From positions 1,590,124 to 1,607,241 of the forward strand of contig CP070628.1 of assembly GCA_020355985.1 (NCBI GenBank): a stretch of 17,118 nucleotides of DNA, written 5' to 3'. This stretch comes from Nitrospirota bacterium (GTDB taxonomy: Bacteria; Nitrospirota; Nitrospiria; Nitrospirales; UBA8639). Numbering within the stretch: position 1 is the first letter of the stretch; each line of letters opens with the position of its first letter. The position numbers and the translations under genes are program-made. Below the pieces are notes generated by a model. That model was not told the DNA's origin and did not search any database. It saw only the letters and a program-made list of their open reading frames with translations. Positions 7,478-14,961 of this stretch are shown piece after piece.

Positions 7478-8440
7478 TTAATGTAACCGGATTCTGGGAT
7501 CAACCACCGCGTAGAGAATATCCGAGAGTAAGGTTCCCGACAGCGTCAATACCGCAGCAATAAAGTTCAAGGTCATAATAACTGGGAAATCTCGTGAAAG
7601 AATGGCTTCATATGCCAGCCTTCCCAACCCTGGCCAAGCAAAAATTTGCTCAAAGATGACGGACCCGCCAATCAAACCTGGGAGGAGGAGCCCAAACATC
7701 GTCACAAATGGTAACAACGCATTGCCAAGCGCATGGCCATAGATGACGGTATCTTCTTCCAGACCTTTGGCTCTGGCCGTCCGGACATAATCCTGACTCA
7801 ATACCTCTAACATTTGTGATCGGACATACCGAGACAGAACCGCAATGCCTCCAATAGCGGCCATCACAGATGGAATAACCAAATGCCAGACACGGTCCAT
7901 TAACTTATACGCTGGCTCCGCATGCTCCATGCCAAAGGTCTTGATACTAATCACAGGTACGCCAAACCATCCGACTACCCACAGAATTGCTAAATAGGAG
8001 AGAAAAAATCCAGGGACGGAAATAAGAGCATAGGACAAAAATACCGTACTCCGATCATACATGCCACCTCGAAACACCGCCCCATAAATTCCAGCTGGAA
8101 ACGCCCATGTCCAAACTAACAGCGTGGCCAAAATGAATAAAGGAAGGGAATTGAGAAATCGGCTCCAAATTTTTGGAAGGACGGGCTGACTATCCTTAAA
8201 GGATTTCAAGTCTCCAGACGCCAAGTCCCTAATCCAATAAGCATATTGCACATGAAGTGGATCGTCCAGATGAAACGCGGCACGAATCTTTGCAATATCT
8301 TCCGGTTTCATTCGGGGATTCATGGGATCCACTTCGCTCGGTTCCCCTGGCGCCAAATGGATAAATGAATGCGCGACAAAGGACACGATGACCAACAAAA
8401 TCAATCGTTGCGCAACATTTCGAAGAATAAAATTCCACAT
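7478..8440 (-). CDS. oppB: Oligopeptide/dipeptide ABC transporter permease OppB/DppB
   Basis: A 320-residue permease pairing with OppC. It starts with the family's N-terminal helix (RLILLVIVSFVAHSFIHLAPG, about 12-32), followed by an extracytoplasmic loop containing FHLDDPLHVQYAYWI. The EAA docking segment is DYVRTARAKGLEED through GNALLP (217-244), and the ending FAWPGLGRLAYEAILSRDFP is strongly typical of DppB/OppB. Predicted membrane spans are at about 11-30, 98-122, 133-160, 186-204, 241-265 and 285-312. Length is normal. The start ATG 8440 lies 43 bp after the binding-protein gene, without a clear Shine-Dalgarno. Substrate specificity sits in the binding protein, so peptide against nickel or another ligand is undecided. 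Confidence 0.94.
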   Translation of the reverse strand: MWNFILRNVAQRLILLVIVSFVAHSFIHLAPGEPSEVDPMNPRMKPEDIAKIRAAFHLDDPLHVQYAYWIRDLASGDLKSFKDSQPVLPKIWSRFLNSLPLFILATLLVWTWAFPAGIYGAVFRGGMYDRSTVFLSYALISVPGFFLSYLAILWVVGWFGVPVISIKTFGMEHAEPAYKLMDRVWHLVIPSVMAAIGGIAVLSRYVRSQMLEVLSQDYVRTARAKGLEEDTVIYGHALGNALLPFVTMFGLLLPGLIGGSVIFEQIFAWPGLGRLAYEAILSRDFPVIMTLNFIAAVLTLSGTLLSDILYAVVDPRIRLH

Positions 8441-8483
8441 GGTCAGTGAACCACGAGCTGATCGCGAGAGTTCATCTTATTCA

Positions 8484-10616
8484 CTAAAAATCCGGCGTGA
8501 ATTCCAGCTTTCGCCATTTGTGAAAATGGAAGGTAATGTCTCCACTCTTGATGGGATAAATCTTTTGATATTCCTCTTTGCCATCGGCACCTTTCTGCAC
8601 CAAGACAATCTTTTTATCCAACACCCTCGTACTTAATGGTGCATACAGGAACGTATAGGGTTGGTCCTCATGGATCAACTGATGTAGTTTATGCGTGAGT
8701 TGCCGTTGTCGATCCCGATTATATTCTTGTCGAATGCGGACAATGAGTTCATCGGCTCGTTGACTCTTGTAGCCCACAAAATTGAGTTGTTGTGGCCCTG
8801 CCTGACTAGAATGCCAAATTTGATAAAGATCTGGATCTATTCCCATACTCCATCCCAATACCACAGCATCAAAGTCCCCGGTATTCACAAAATCCCCCAA
8901 GAAGACGGCCCACTCGAACACTTGCGTATTCACTTTCACCCCGATTTTTTTCCAGGCATTTTGCGCGATCGTCATCAGATTTTTTCGAATAGGGTTGCCG
9001 TTATTGGTAATCAAATTGAATTCGAAAATCTTTCCATTTTTTTCTAACCACCCATCGCCATTTACCTTCCACCCATGTTTCTGAAAGATTGATTGCGCCC
9101 CTTGGGGATCATAGGGAAGCGGTTGGATAGAAGGATCATACCATTCCGTGTTTTTGGGATAGGGGCCAGTCGTCCGTTCACCTTCGCCATACATCAGGTA
9201 TTGAATGATTTCATCCACATTGATGGCCATGCCCAAAGCTCGCCGAATTTCCGCATTCCCAAACAACGGCTTTCGATTGTTATACCCAATGTAGGTATAG
9301 GCAAATCCCAAGCTGGAAAACCATTGATAGGTGGGATCGTTTTTATAGCGATCGACCTGATGGGGTTGAGCCCCATAAAAATCGATGGCCCCGGTGCGAA
9401 ACTCCACTTCTTGTGTAAAGAGTTCCGGAATGATCCGCATGAAATAATCGTGATATTGTGCTGGGTCTTCCCAATACTCATCAAACCGGTTGAGATGAAT
9501 AAATTCATCTCCCTGCCATTCCACAAACTGGAACCGCCCACTACCAATAGGATGTCGGTTGAATCGACTATCTCGCATCCCAAAGGTTTTCTGCGCTTCT
9601 TCGGATAAACCTCGCTCCTGTTTTTCACGAGTCAAGGACTCGTCATTGAGAAGATGCTCAGGCAAGATGCCCATCGTCCAAGCGTTAATCGCAGGGGAAT
9701 ACAGTCGCTTATAAATGATTTTCACCGTATAGAGATCTATGATCTCTACCGTTTTTATTGGTTCGAAATCCGGTGTCCGTGGCGACAGATTTTTTGGATT
9801 CATTATGGCTTCGTAGGTAAACTTCACATCCCCCGCATCGAATTCATGGCCATCTTGAAATTTCACTCCTTTCCTCAGATGAAACACAATGGTCGGATTG
9901 TGTTCCCCAATGGGAAGGATTTCGGGAAATTTCTCACGAAGGGTTTCCTCAGTTTCCTTGGTAAGTTCATTTAGAGAATAAATCATCTCATCGTAAGGAA
10001 AATGATCGAAATACTGCTCCCCGAGAATCGGCTTGAGACGATCAAACAAATCTTGGTCTACCTGGGAAAGGGTGAAGGCCACTCGTTCCGGAACCTTGAC
10101 CGTCACAGGGACGTCTTTGAGCTGCGGCCTGCCCTCTGCATTCGGTAATAATAAGGAAATAGTTTCTTCCCTTTGAATAGCCGGTAACAATTCGAGTGAT
10201 TGAACATAATCTTTCAAGCCTTCCTCTGTTCCTGCCTCCCATGCCTCATGAATTTTTTGAAAGAGCCGAGCTCCCGTCACTTCTGTTCCATCAGGAAACC
10301 GCTGATGGGGGTTAACCGCCAAGAACGCCCGTTCGGTAATCTGCCAGTCAGTGGCCAACCGACCGCGTAAGGCTAGATTCTCATCTAAATCCAAGAGTCC
10401 TTCAAACACCTGACTGACAATTGCGGAGCTGGACGAATCCGCATTCAAAATAGGATTGAGGATTTTGGCATCGCCGCTCGATCCCTCAATGTAGGTCACC
10501 AGACGATCGGGATTTCCCGCCGCTTGATTTTCGTAGGTTGGAACCCAGAAATAGGATTGAACTAGCAGAAAGACCAATACAAGAGGTATGAACAGAAGGA
10601 GACGTTTAACAAACAT
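8484..10616 (-). CDS. Peptide ABC transporter substrate-binding protein (SBP family 5), unusually long
   Basis: A 710-residue extracytoplasmic binding protein, against about 500-600 usual for the family. The N terminus MFVKRLLLFIPLVLVFLLVQ is a positive-then-hydrophobic segment with no lipobox Cys and no clear cleavage site, so it may stay membrane-anchored. Family blocks include VSQVFEGLLDLDENL (68-82), FHLRKGVKFQDG (245-256) with AGDVKFTYEAI (261-271), GSGRFQFVEW (358-367), and a C-terminal half with RRALGMAINVDEII (458-471) and VFEWAVFLGDFVNTGDFDAVVLGW (566-589). Residues about 91-205 look like a second, diverged copy of the DG/VKF module at 241-320: QRFPDGTEVTGARLFQKI resembles VKFQDGHEFDAGDVKFTYEAI, and VTVKVPERVAFTL resembles VEIIDLYTVKI. 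Its ATG overlaps the TAA of the upstream ORF by one base. It delivers ligand to OppBCDF. Confidence 0.92.
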   Translation of the reverse strand: MFVKRLLLFIPLVLVFLLVQSYFWVPTYENQAAGNPDRLVTYIEGSSGDAKILNPILNADSSSSAIVSQVFEGLLDLDENLALRGRLATDWQITERAFLAVNPHQRFPDGTEVTGARLFQKIHEAWEAGTEEGLKDYVQSLELLPAIQREETISLLLPNAEGRPQLKDVPVTVKVPERVAFTLSQVDQDLFDRLKPILGEQYFDHFPYDEMIYSLNELTKETEETLREKFPEILPIGEHNPTIVFHLRKGVKFQDGHEFDAGDVKFTYEAIMNPKNLSPRTPDFEPIKTVEIIDLYTVKIIYKRLYSPAINAWTMGILPEHLLNDESLTREKQERGLSEEAQKTFGMRDSRFNRHPIGSGRFQFVEWQGDEFIHLNRFDEYWEDPAQYHDYFMRIIPELFTQEVEFRTGAIDFYGAQPHQVDRYKNDPTYQWFSSLGFAYTYIGYNNRKPLFGNAEIRRALGMAINVDEIIQYLMYGEGERTTGPYPKNTEWYDPSIQPLPYDPQGAQSIFQKHGWKVNGDGWLEKNGKIFEFNLITNNGNPIRKNLMTIAQNAWKKIGVKVNTQVFEWAVFLGDFVNTGDFDAVVLGWSMGIDPDLYQIWHSSQAGPQQLNFVGYKSQRADELIVRIRQEYNRDRQRQLTHKLHQLIHEDQPYTFLYAPLSTRVLDKKIVLVQKGADGKEEYQKIYPIKSGDITFHFHKWRKLEFTPDF

Positions 10617-10822
10617 TATTTGTCAGGGATACCCAAAGAAAACCGAAATATTTCAATGTTATCAAGAACCTTCAGGTGATGCCATGCCTGAGAATTGTTA
10701 TCCACAGCCAGTGGATTTCCCATTACTGCCTCCAGCCAGAAGGAGGCTTCCTTAACCAGAACATTTTTATCTTGAAGTCTTTTTTTGATTTCGCTAGACT
10801 CGGCGTTCCTTTTTTTTGACAA
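10616..10822 (-). CDS. Small hypothetical protein, possibly coupled to the binding-protein gene
   Basis: A 68-residue frame whose TAA overlaps the ATG of the peptide-binding-protein gene by one base (TAATG), a classic translational-coupling junction. That is the main reason to list it. The start is TTG 10822, with no visible Shine-Dalgarno and no in-frame ATG or GTG earlier; an internal ATG at codon 34 would leave only 35 residues. The product is lysine/glutamate-rich at the start (KKRNAESSEIKKRLQDK) and then mixed (EASFWLEAVMGNPLAVDNN). It has no signal peptide, transmembrane segment or motif I recognise. It could be a leader peptide or a remnant. If it is not a gene, the gap to the divergent kinase is 444 bp. 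Confidence 0.35.
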   Translation of the reverse strand: MSKKRNAESSEIKKRLQDKNVLVKEASFWLEAVMGNPLAVDNNSQAWHHLKVLDNIEIFRFSLGIPDK

Positions 10823-10842
10823 CTTGTGTTTGACAATTTGGG
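10815..10842. repeat. Tandem 14-bp direct repeat upstream of the importer operon
   Basis: TTTGACAACTTGTG (10815-10828) is followed immediately by TTTGACAATTTGGG (10829-10842), 12 of 14 bases identical. It covers the proposed TTG start of the small ORF and lies in the divergent control region between the importer operon and the hybrid kinase. Each copy contains TTGACA on the plus strand, but no convincing -10 box follows. It could be a pair of half-sites for a regulator. Confidence 0.4.
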
Positions 10843-11046
10843 TTGGATCGGTGCGGTAATGATTACTTCTATAGCTTTGCTTGGCAGCAATCTTTTCTTC
10901 ATCCCCGTCCTATGCTAGCTGGCAAATTTCTACAATCTCTTCCCTTCTCTCATCAATTCCGGATGAGCTCTGTGTCCTATTCGTCTTTATTTTTCCCCCA
11001 ATATGACGTTCGACACGCAGAGTTTCGTTTCCCGGGTAGTCTGTTG
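10843..11046. other. Divergent intergenic region, importer operon / hybrid kinase
   Basis: About 200 bases between two divergent transcription units, where promoters for both must lie. I see only weak boxes on either strand (for example TACAAT at 10931-10936 on the plus strand without a -35) and a GCTAGC at 10914-10919. No hairpin terminator, small gene or clear operator is visible. Confidence 0.4.
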
Positions 11047-11053
11047 AAGGAGG
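11047..11053 (+). promoter_or_regulatory. Strong Shine-Dalgarno for the hybrid kinase
   Basis: AAGGAGG ends seven bases before ATG 11061, an almost ideal ribosome binding site that fixes the kinase start. It contrasts with the importer genes, which have hardly any recognisable Shine-Dalgarno sequences. Confidence 0.85.
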
Positions 11054-11060
11054 GTTCTTC

Positions 11061-12995
11061 ATGGAGGATCGATCTCATTCGCGCACCGTCTTAATTGTTG
11101 ACGACCATCAAGGTCTGATTTCTCTCATCCAACGGTGCCTCTCTCGAGAAGGGTTTCATACCGCCTTCGCTCATAGCGGGCAAGAAGCCCTCACGTGGCT
11201 CTCACATCATCACGCTGACCTTCTCCTTCTGGATTTGCAACTCGCCGACATGTCAGGCGAAGAGCTGATCCACCACCTCAATCAACGCGACCTTACGCTC
11301 CCATTTATTGTCGTCACTGGTCAAGGCGATGAACGTCTTGCCGTTAAAATGATGAAACGTGGCGCTCGCGATTATTTCATTAAAGACAGCAGTCTCATCG
11401 AGCTTCTCCCGGCAATTGTGACACAAACATTTGAGCAGCTCCATCAGGAGAAACGACTCAGGCTTGCCGAAGAAACGTTACGCGAAGAACGCGACCGGAT
11501 GACCATCACGCTGACCTCTATTGTTGAAGGCGTTCTGACGACCGACAGGCAAGGACGCATCACCTATATGAATGTCATGGCAGAAGAGTTGAGCGGGTGG
11601 AATCAGCGAGACGCTATGGGACGATCGATTGAAGAAGTCGTGCGATTCCTTCATTCCGGTGTGAACAAAGAAAACGACCATCCCGTCACTCATGTTTTGG
11701 CAGTGGGCACTCCATTTCACCCGCTTGATCATTACCCCCTATTCGATCAAGTCAAGGGAGAACGACCGGTTGTCTATAGTGTATCCCCTTTACGACGATC
11801 AGACGGCAACCTCTTAGGAGCTGTGTTGATTCTGCGTGATATGACCGAACGAATCAAATTAGATGAGGAACGCCTTAAAGCCAGCAAATTGGATTCTTTA
11901 GGCCTCCTCGCCGGTGGTATTGCTCATGATTTTAATAACCTGCTCACCTCAATCCTAGGAAATATTTCTATGACCAAAACCTGGGTGAACACCAGGGATC
12001 ACTTATTTACTTTCTTATCGGAGGCGGAAAATGCGTCGCTTCGTGCAAAAAAACTTACGCAAAAACTCCTCACCTTTGCGAAAGGAGGCACTCCCCTCAA
12101 AAAACCCTTAGCCCTGCAGCAGATCATCCCTGAATCAGCGATGTTTGCCCTCTCCGGATCGTCGACCCGCTGCCACTGTGACATTCCAGAAGACACCTGG
12201 CTTATCCAGGCCGATGAAGGACAGATAAGCCAGGTGATTCACCATCTGGCCGTCAACGCACAACAGGCCATGCCCACTGGCGGGATACTGACCATCGGTG
12301 CAGAAAATGTCACGTTGACTACCGAGCAGGCTAGGCAAAAGATGCTGTCTGAACCAGGGAAATACGTTAAACTCACTGTCCAAGACAGCGGAACCGGCAT
12401 ACCGGCCCATGCCCTGCACAAAATATTTGACCCGTACTATTCAACGAAACCAAACGGCAACGGACTCGGCCTTAGCACTGCCTACTCCGTCATTAACAAT
12501 CACCATGGCACGATCTTCGTTTCATCCGTTCAGAACCAGGGCTCAACCTTTGTCATCTATCTACCAGCAGCTCAGGAAACGACGACAAGACCTCAAAGTT
12601 TACTTTCCACGATGCCGGGAGAAGGACGAGTCCTCGTTATGGATGACGAAGAATCTATTCGTCTCTTGGTGGGAGAAATGCTCCGGCATCTAGGGTACGA
12701 GGTGCAATGCGTTGCGGAGGGGAAAGAAGCGCTTGAGCGGTATCAGGAAGCGTATCACACACATCAACCCTTTAATGCCGTTATTTTGGATTTAACAGTC
12801 CCAGGGGGCTTGGGAGGAAAAGACACCGTAGAACAACTGCGGCAATTCGACCCTCAAGTCAAAGCCATTGTATCAAGTGGGTACTCCAACGATCCTGTGC
12901 TCTCACGCTACTCGACATTTGGATTTCATGGCGTGGTGGCTAAACCGTTTCGTCTCTCAGAGCTAAGTCAGGTACTTCACCAAATCACCGCATGA
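11061..12995 (+). CDS. Hybrid sensor histidine kinase / response regulator (REC-PAS-HisKA-HATPase-REC)
   Basis: A 644-residue phosphorelay protein without membrane spans, so it is cytoplasmic. An N-terminal receiver (about 8-122) has the acidic pair Asp14/Asp15, phospho-acceptor Asp58 and Lys108. A PAS domain follows at about 145-262 (SIVEGVLTTDRQGRITYMN). The HisKA H-box is LAGGIAHDFNNLL with His289. The ATP-binding domain has the N-box HLAVNAQQAM (Asn399), G1 DSGTGIP (442-448) and G2 GNGLGLS (466-472). A C-terminal receiver (about 522-642) has Asp528/Asp529, Asp577 and Lys628. All catalytic residues are intact, so both receivers should be phosphorylatable. There is no HPt and no output domain, so it must signal to a partner elsewhere; the N-terminal receiver suggests it is itself the target of another kinase. 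It is divergent from the peptide importer. The coding region contains a striking 13-bp inverted repeat (12194-12236). Confidence 0.95.
   Translation: MEDRSHSRTVLIVDDHQGLISLIQRCLSREGFHTAFAHSGQEALTWLSHHHADLLLLDLQLADMSGEELIHHLNQRDLTLPFIVVTGQGDERLAVKMMKRGARDYFIKDSSLIELLPAIVTQTFEQLHQEKRLRLAEETLREERDRMTITLTSIVEGVLTTDRQGRITYMNVMAEELSGWNQRDAMGRSIEEVVRFLHSGVNKENDHPVTHVLAVGTPFHPLDHYPLFDQVKGERPVVYSVSPLRRSDGNLLGAVLILRDMTERIKLDEERLKASKLDSLGLLAGGIAHDFNNLLTSILGNISMTKTWVNTRDHLFTFLSEAENASLRAKKLTQKLLTFAKGGTPLKKPLALQQIIPESAMFALSGSSTRCHCDIPEDTWLIQADEGQISQVIHHLAVNAQQAMPTGGILTIGAENVTLTTEQARQKMLSEPGKYVKLTVQDSGTGIPAHALHKIFDPYYSTKPNGNGLGLSTAYSVINNHHGTIFVSSVQNQGSTFVIYLPAAQETTTRPQSLLSTMPGEGRVLVMDDEESIRLLVGEMLRHLGYEVQCVAEGKEALERYQEAYHTHQPFNAVILDLTVPGGLGGKDTVEQLRQFDPQVKAIVSSGYSNDPVLSRYSTFGFHGVVAKPFRLSELSQVLHQITA
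12194..12236. repeat. Perfect 13-bp inverted repeat inside the kinase gene
   Basis: CACCTGGCTTATC (12194-12206) and its exact reverse complement GATAAGCCAGGTG (12224-12236) are separated by 17 bases. It lies in codons for the start of the ATP-binding domain (about residues 378-393). A stem this long and perfect is well beyond what is expected by chance in a window of this size, and it would form a strong mRNA hairpin or DNA cruciform. Confidence 0.85.
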
Positions 12996-13044
12996 TGAGA
13001 AAAAATGTGGGCAGAAGGTAAATGGGAAAGTTTTCAGGTATGGA

Positions 13045-13350
13045 CTATAACTCTATTTTGATCTCACCCTCTTCCACAATCGCTTGGTAGGCTTTAATAT
13101 TGCTGGACGGATTGTTCGAACAATGACCTGTTTTGACGTTATATTCCCAACCATGCCAAGGACAAGTTACGATTTCTCCTTCGAGATCGCCCTCACCTAA
13201 CGGCCCACCACGATGCAGGCAGGTATTATCCGTCACATGGAACACCCCATCCACATTGAAAACTGCTAAACACTTATCCTTCACTTCTACGACGATACCA
13301 CTTCCTGCACTCAACTCATCTGCGTTTAGGACTCGAATCCACTCCCCCAT
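13045..13350 (-). CDS. Small Rieske [2Fe-2S] ferredoxin (NirD / dioxygenase-ferredoxin type)
   Basis: A 101-residue soluble Rieske protein. The cluster ligands are all present: Cys44-x-His46 in NTCLHRGGPLG and Cys63-x-x-His66 in VTCPWHGWEY. The fold matches ferredoxin subunits of ring-hydroxylating dioxygenases and the nitrite reductase small subunit NirD. Length is normal for a stand-alone domain, and there is no signal peptide or membrane anchor, so it is not a bc1/b6f Rieske. It probably passes single electrons to an oxygenase or reductase not encoded nearby. The start ATG 13350 has a good GAGGTGGG upstream. It lies 40 bp after the mrp gene on the same strand, so co-transcription with this Fe-S carrier is likely. 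The kinase gene upstream is convergent, 49 bp away, with no clear terminator between. Confidence 0.93.
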   Translation of the reverse strand: MGEWIRVLNADELSAGSGIVVEVKDKCLAVFNVDGVFHVTDNTCLHRGGPLGEGDLEGEIVTCPWHGWEYNVKTGHCSNNPSSNIKAYQAIVEEGEIKIEL

Positions 13351-13390
13351 ATTCCCACCTCGTTCAATACGAATGATTCCTCATCACCGA

Positions 13391-14287
13391 TTATGATTTC
13401 TGTAACGGCTCCTTAATTTTTTTCAGCAAACTTGAGAGAGAAGGAGCTGCCCCGCTCTCTTCCCCTTCAGTTTGCTTCAATTGACCCACGAGCGTCCGCG
13501 CAATCTGGAGAAAGGCCTGCGTTTGAGGAGAATCAGGATTTTTGACCACGATCGGACTTCCCTGATCACCACCCTCCCGAATAGCAGGGTCGAGGGGAAT
13601 ACGGCCAAGAAATGGGACTTCAAATTTTTTGGCAGCCTGTTCGCCGCCGCCAAATGAAAAAATCTCAGCACGCTCCCCACAATGCCCACACACAAAATAA
13701 CTCATATTTTCTACAATGCCCAGTAAGGGGACATTCACTTTTTTGAACATCGTCATACCTTTTCTCACATCGGAGAGGGCCACTTCTTGAGGGGTCGTGA
13801 CGGTAATGGCGCCGGTCAACGGCACCAATTGAGAGAGGGTCAACGGCACATCCCCGGTTCCTGGCGGAAGGTCAATGAACAAAAAATCAAGTTCGCCCCA
13901 AACCACATCACGGAAAAATTGTTGAATAGCAGAATGGACCATCGGGCCTCGCCACACTACAGGTGTATCCTCAGGAACAAAAAATCCCATTGAGATGACT
14001 TTGACTCCCTGGCCTTCGGCAGGAGTGATTTTGTCTCCATCTTTGATGGGCTCTTTCGTCACCCCAATCATCATGGGAATATTCGGACCATAAATATCCG
14101 CATCCATAACGCCAACAGCATAGCCCTCTTTCTTGAGAGCCACAGCCATATTCACTGTCACGGTTGATTTACCCACTCCACCTTTTCCGCTACTCACAGC
14201 AATAATATGTTTTACGCCGGGAAGCAGATTCTCCTCCGGCTGATTGGCAGCAGCAGCCGAATGCGAGGAATGTTGTTCTTCAGGCAT
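13391..14287 (-). CDS. mrp: Mrp/NBP35-family Fe-S cluster carrier ATPase
   Basis: A 298-residue P-loop ATPase that carries and hands over [4Fe-4S] clusters in the cytoplasm. The deviant Walker A is [11 protein letters not shown] (32-42), followed by [14 protein letters not shown] (60-73), the Walker B-like [10 protein letters not shown] (137-146), [14 protein letters not shown] (161-174), and the bridging-cluster motif Cys200-x-x-Cys203 ([14 protein letters not shown]). It lacks the N-terminal MIP18/DUF59 domain of many Mrp proteins; the first 24 residues are a low-complexity, polar, Ala/His/Ser-rich tail. The C-terminal about 25 residues ([16 protein letters not shown]) are a variable extension. 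The start ATG 14287 has AAGGAG six to seven bases upstream. It is followed 40 bp later by the Rieske gene and preceded by 210 bp without a gene, then the zinc-ribbon gene on the same strand. Confidence 0.94.
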   Translation of the reverse strand: MPEEQHSSHSAAAANQPEENLLPGVKHIIAVSSGKGGVGKSTVTVNMAVALKKEGYAVGVMDADIYGPNIPMMIGVTKEPIKDGDKITPAEGQGVKVISMGFFVPEDTPVVWRGPMVHSAIQQFFRDVVWGELDFLFIDLPPGTGDVPLTLSQLVPLTGAITVTTPQEVALSDVRKGMTMFKKVNVPLLGIVENMSYFVCGHCGERAEIFSFGGGEQAAKKFEVPFLGRIPLDPAIREGGDQGSPIVVKNPDSPQTQAFLQIARTLVGQLKQTEGEESGAAPSLSSLLKKIKEPLQKS

Positions 14288-14405
14288 ATATCGTTCTCCT
14301 TGTTAAAACCCAATCGGTTACACTCATACTAGCCATCATGGCGGTTTAGTCACATCACTCCTCTTTGCCATCATAGCAAAAGCTACCACTTTTCCAGACG
14401 CTTCC

Positions 14406-14415
14406 CACTTAAGTG
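14406..14415. repeat. 10-bp perfect palindrome in the zinc-ribbon/mrp spacer
   Basis: CACTTAAGTG in the 210-bp spacer 14288-14497, which otherwise holds a short GCCAT-C-ATGGC dyad (14332-14342) and no clear promoter or terminator. Its significance is unknown; short palindromes arise by chance. Confidence 0.3.
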
Positions 14416-14497
14416 TAGGAGTCTAAAGCAATCCTGCCGAAAAGAACCCGTAGAGCCAACCGGAAGTGTGAGGAAGAAACCGACGTGTAATAAATCC

Positions 14498-14701
14498 TTA
14501 ACCAAGTTGCGTGGCAAACTTTTTACGCGAACGCCCGATGAGGGGCTCATGGTGGTTTTGACGATTAGCGGTAATTACCGGATCCAAAATTTCTCCACAT
14601 GTAATGCACCGCCACCCTGAAAAGTACATGGCCCCAGCTTCATCCGCCACATCACCAAATTTATCTTGAATCATAATACCCTTACACCGTGGACAATCCA
14701 T
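14498..14701 (-). CDS. Tiny zinc-ribbon protein (two CxxC knuckles)
   Basis: A 67-residue protein with two CxxC pairs: Cys3-Cys6 (MDCPRCKG) and Cys32-Cys35 (RCITCGE). This spacing is right for a single four-cysteine zinc ribbon. The middle (IQDKFGDVADEAGAMYFSGW) is mildly acidic and the tail basic (GRSRKKFATQLG), which may allow nucleic-acid or protein contact. No named family comes to mind; it is best called a zinc-ribbon domain protein. I use ATG 14701, with GGAAGGGG about eight bases upstream; the frame also allows GTG 14710, directly after the same G-rich stretch, giving three more residues. Upstream, 53-155 bases away, is a complete-looking sigma-54 promoter layout, and the next upstream gene encodes a sigma-54 activator. 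The mrp and Rieske genes follow on the same strand. Confidence 0.75.
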   Translation of the reverse strand: MDCPRCKGIMIQDKFGDVADEAGAMYFSGWRCITCGEILDPVITANRQNHHEPLIGRSRKKFATQLG

Positions 14702-14762
14702 ACCCTGCACCCCTTCCTAAAACACCAAAGAATAAAAAATGAATTCGTAGTTCAGTGTATCT

Positions 14763-14778
14763 AGCAAGGGAGATACCG
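14763..14778 (-). promoter_or_regulatory. Candidate sigma-54 (-24/-12) promoter of the zinc-ribbon gene
   Basis: Read on the minus strand: CGGTAT-CTCCC-TTGCT (14778 to 14763). It has the invariant GG (14777-14776) and GC (14765-14764) exactly ten bases apart, and the -12 half is a perfect TTGCT. The -24 half matches TGGCAC at only three of six positions. Predicted transcription starts near 14753, about 50 bases before the ATG. The GG-N10-GC core alone is not rare; the support comes from the adjacent IHF site, the dyad and the activator gene. Confidence 0.5.
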
Positions 14779-14792
14779 AAAGATATTTTTAG

Positions 14793-14805
14793 TAAACTAT
14801 TGATT
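14793..14805 (-). promoter_or_regulatory. Candidate IHF site between dyad and sigma-54 promoter
   Basis: On the minus strand AATCAATAGTTTA matches the IHF consensus WATCAA-N4-TTR at every position, and an A/T tract follows at about 14812-14830, as in many IHF sites. It lies between the -24 box and the dyad, where DNA bending is needed to loop a bound activator to sigma-54 polymerase. AT-rich DNA raises the chance rate of such matches. Confidence 0.45.
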
Positions 14806-14841
14806 TAAATGGAAAATTTTTTATAATTTACCAATACAACC

Positions 14842-14856
14842 GTTTCAAAATGAAAC
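14842..14856. promoter_or_regulatory. Candidate enhancer site (upstream activator dyad)
   Basis: GTTTCA-AAA-TGAAAC, a perfect 6-3-6 dyad about 95 bases upstream of the predicted sigma-54 start site. That is the usual distance for sites bound by dimeric Fis-type HTH activators. A related half, AAAATGAAAC, recurs at 14949-14958, about 100 bp further upstream next to the activator's stop codon. Binding by the neighbouring activator is inferred. Confidence 0.45.
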
Positions 14857-14919
14857 AATTCTTATGGTCATTCATTAAAATAATAATATAAGCAATTGAT
14901 TATATTTCATATTTTGTAA

Positions 14920-14940
14920 ATTGGTACCAATAGGTATCAA
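14920..14940. repeat. Palindrome and 10-bp-phased repeat in the AT-rich region
   Basis: ATTGGTACCAAT (14920-14931) is a perfect 12-bp palindrome. Its GGTACCAA half (14923-14930) repeats as GGTATCAA ten bases later (14933-14940), on the same DNA face. It could be a second regulator site; no function is known. Confidence 0.4.
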
Positions 14941-14961
14941 ATGATTCTAAAATGAAACATG

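Noticed and set aside
9093..9608. A 171-codon plus-strand frame opposite the peptide-binding-protein gene
   Set aside because: The minus strand here encodes clear SBP family 5 motifs. The antisense translation has no recognisable motif and reflects codon bias of the real gene.
10816..10860. Plus-strand sigma-70 promoter using the TTGACA boxes at 10816 and 10830
   Set aside because: No acceptable -10 hexamer lies 16-18 bases downstream of either box.
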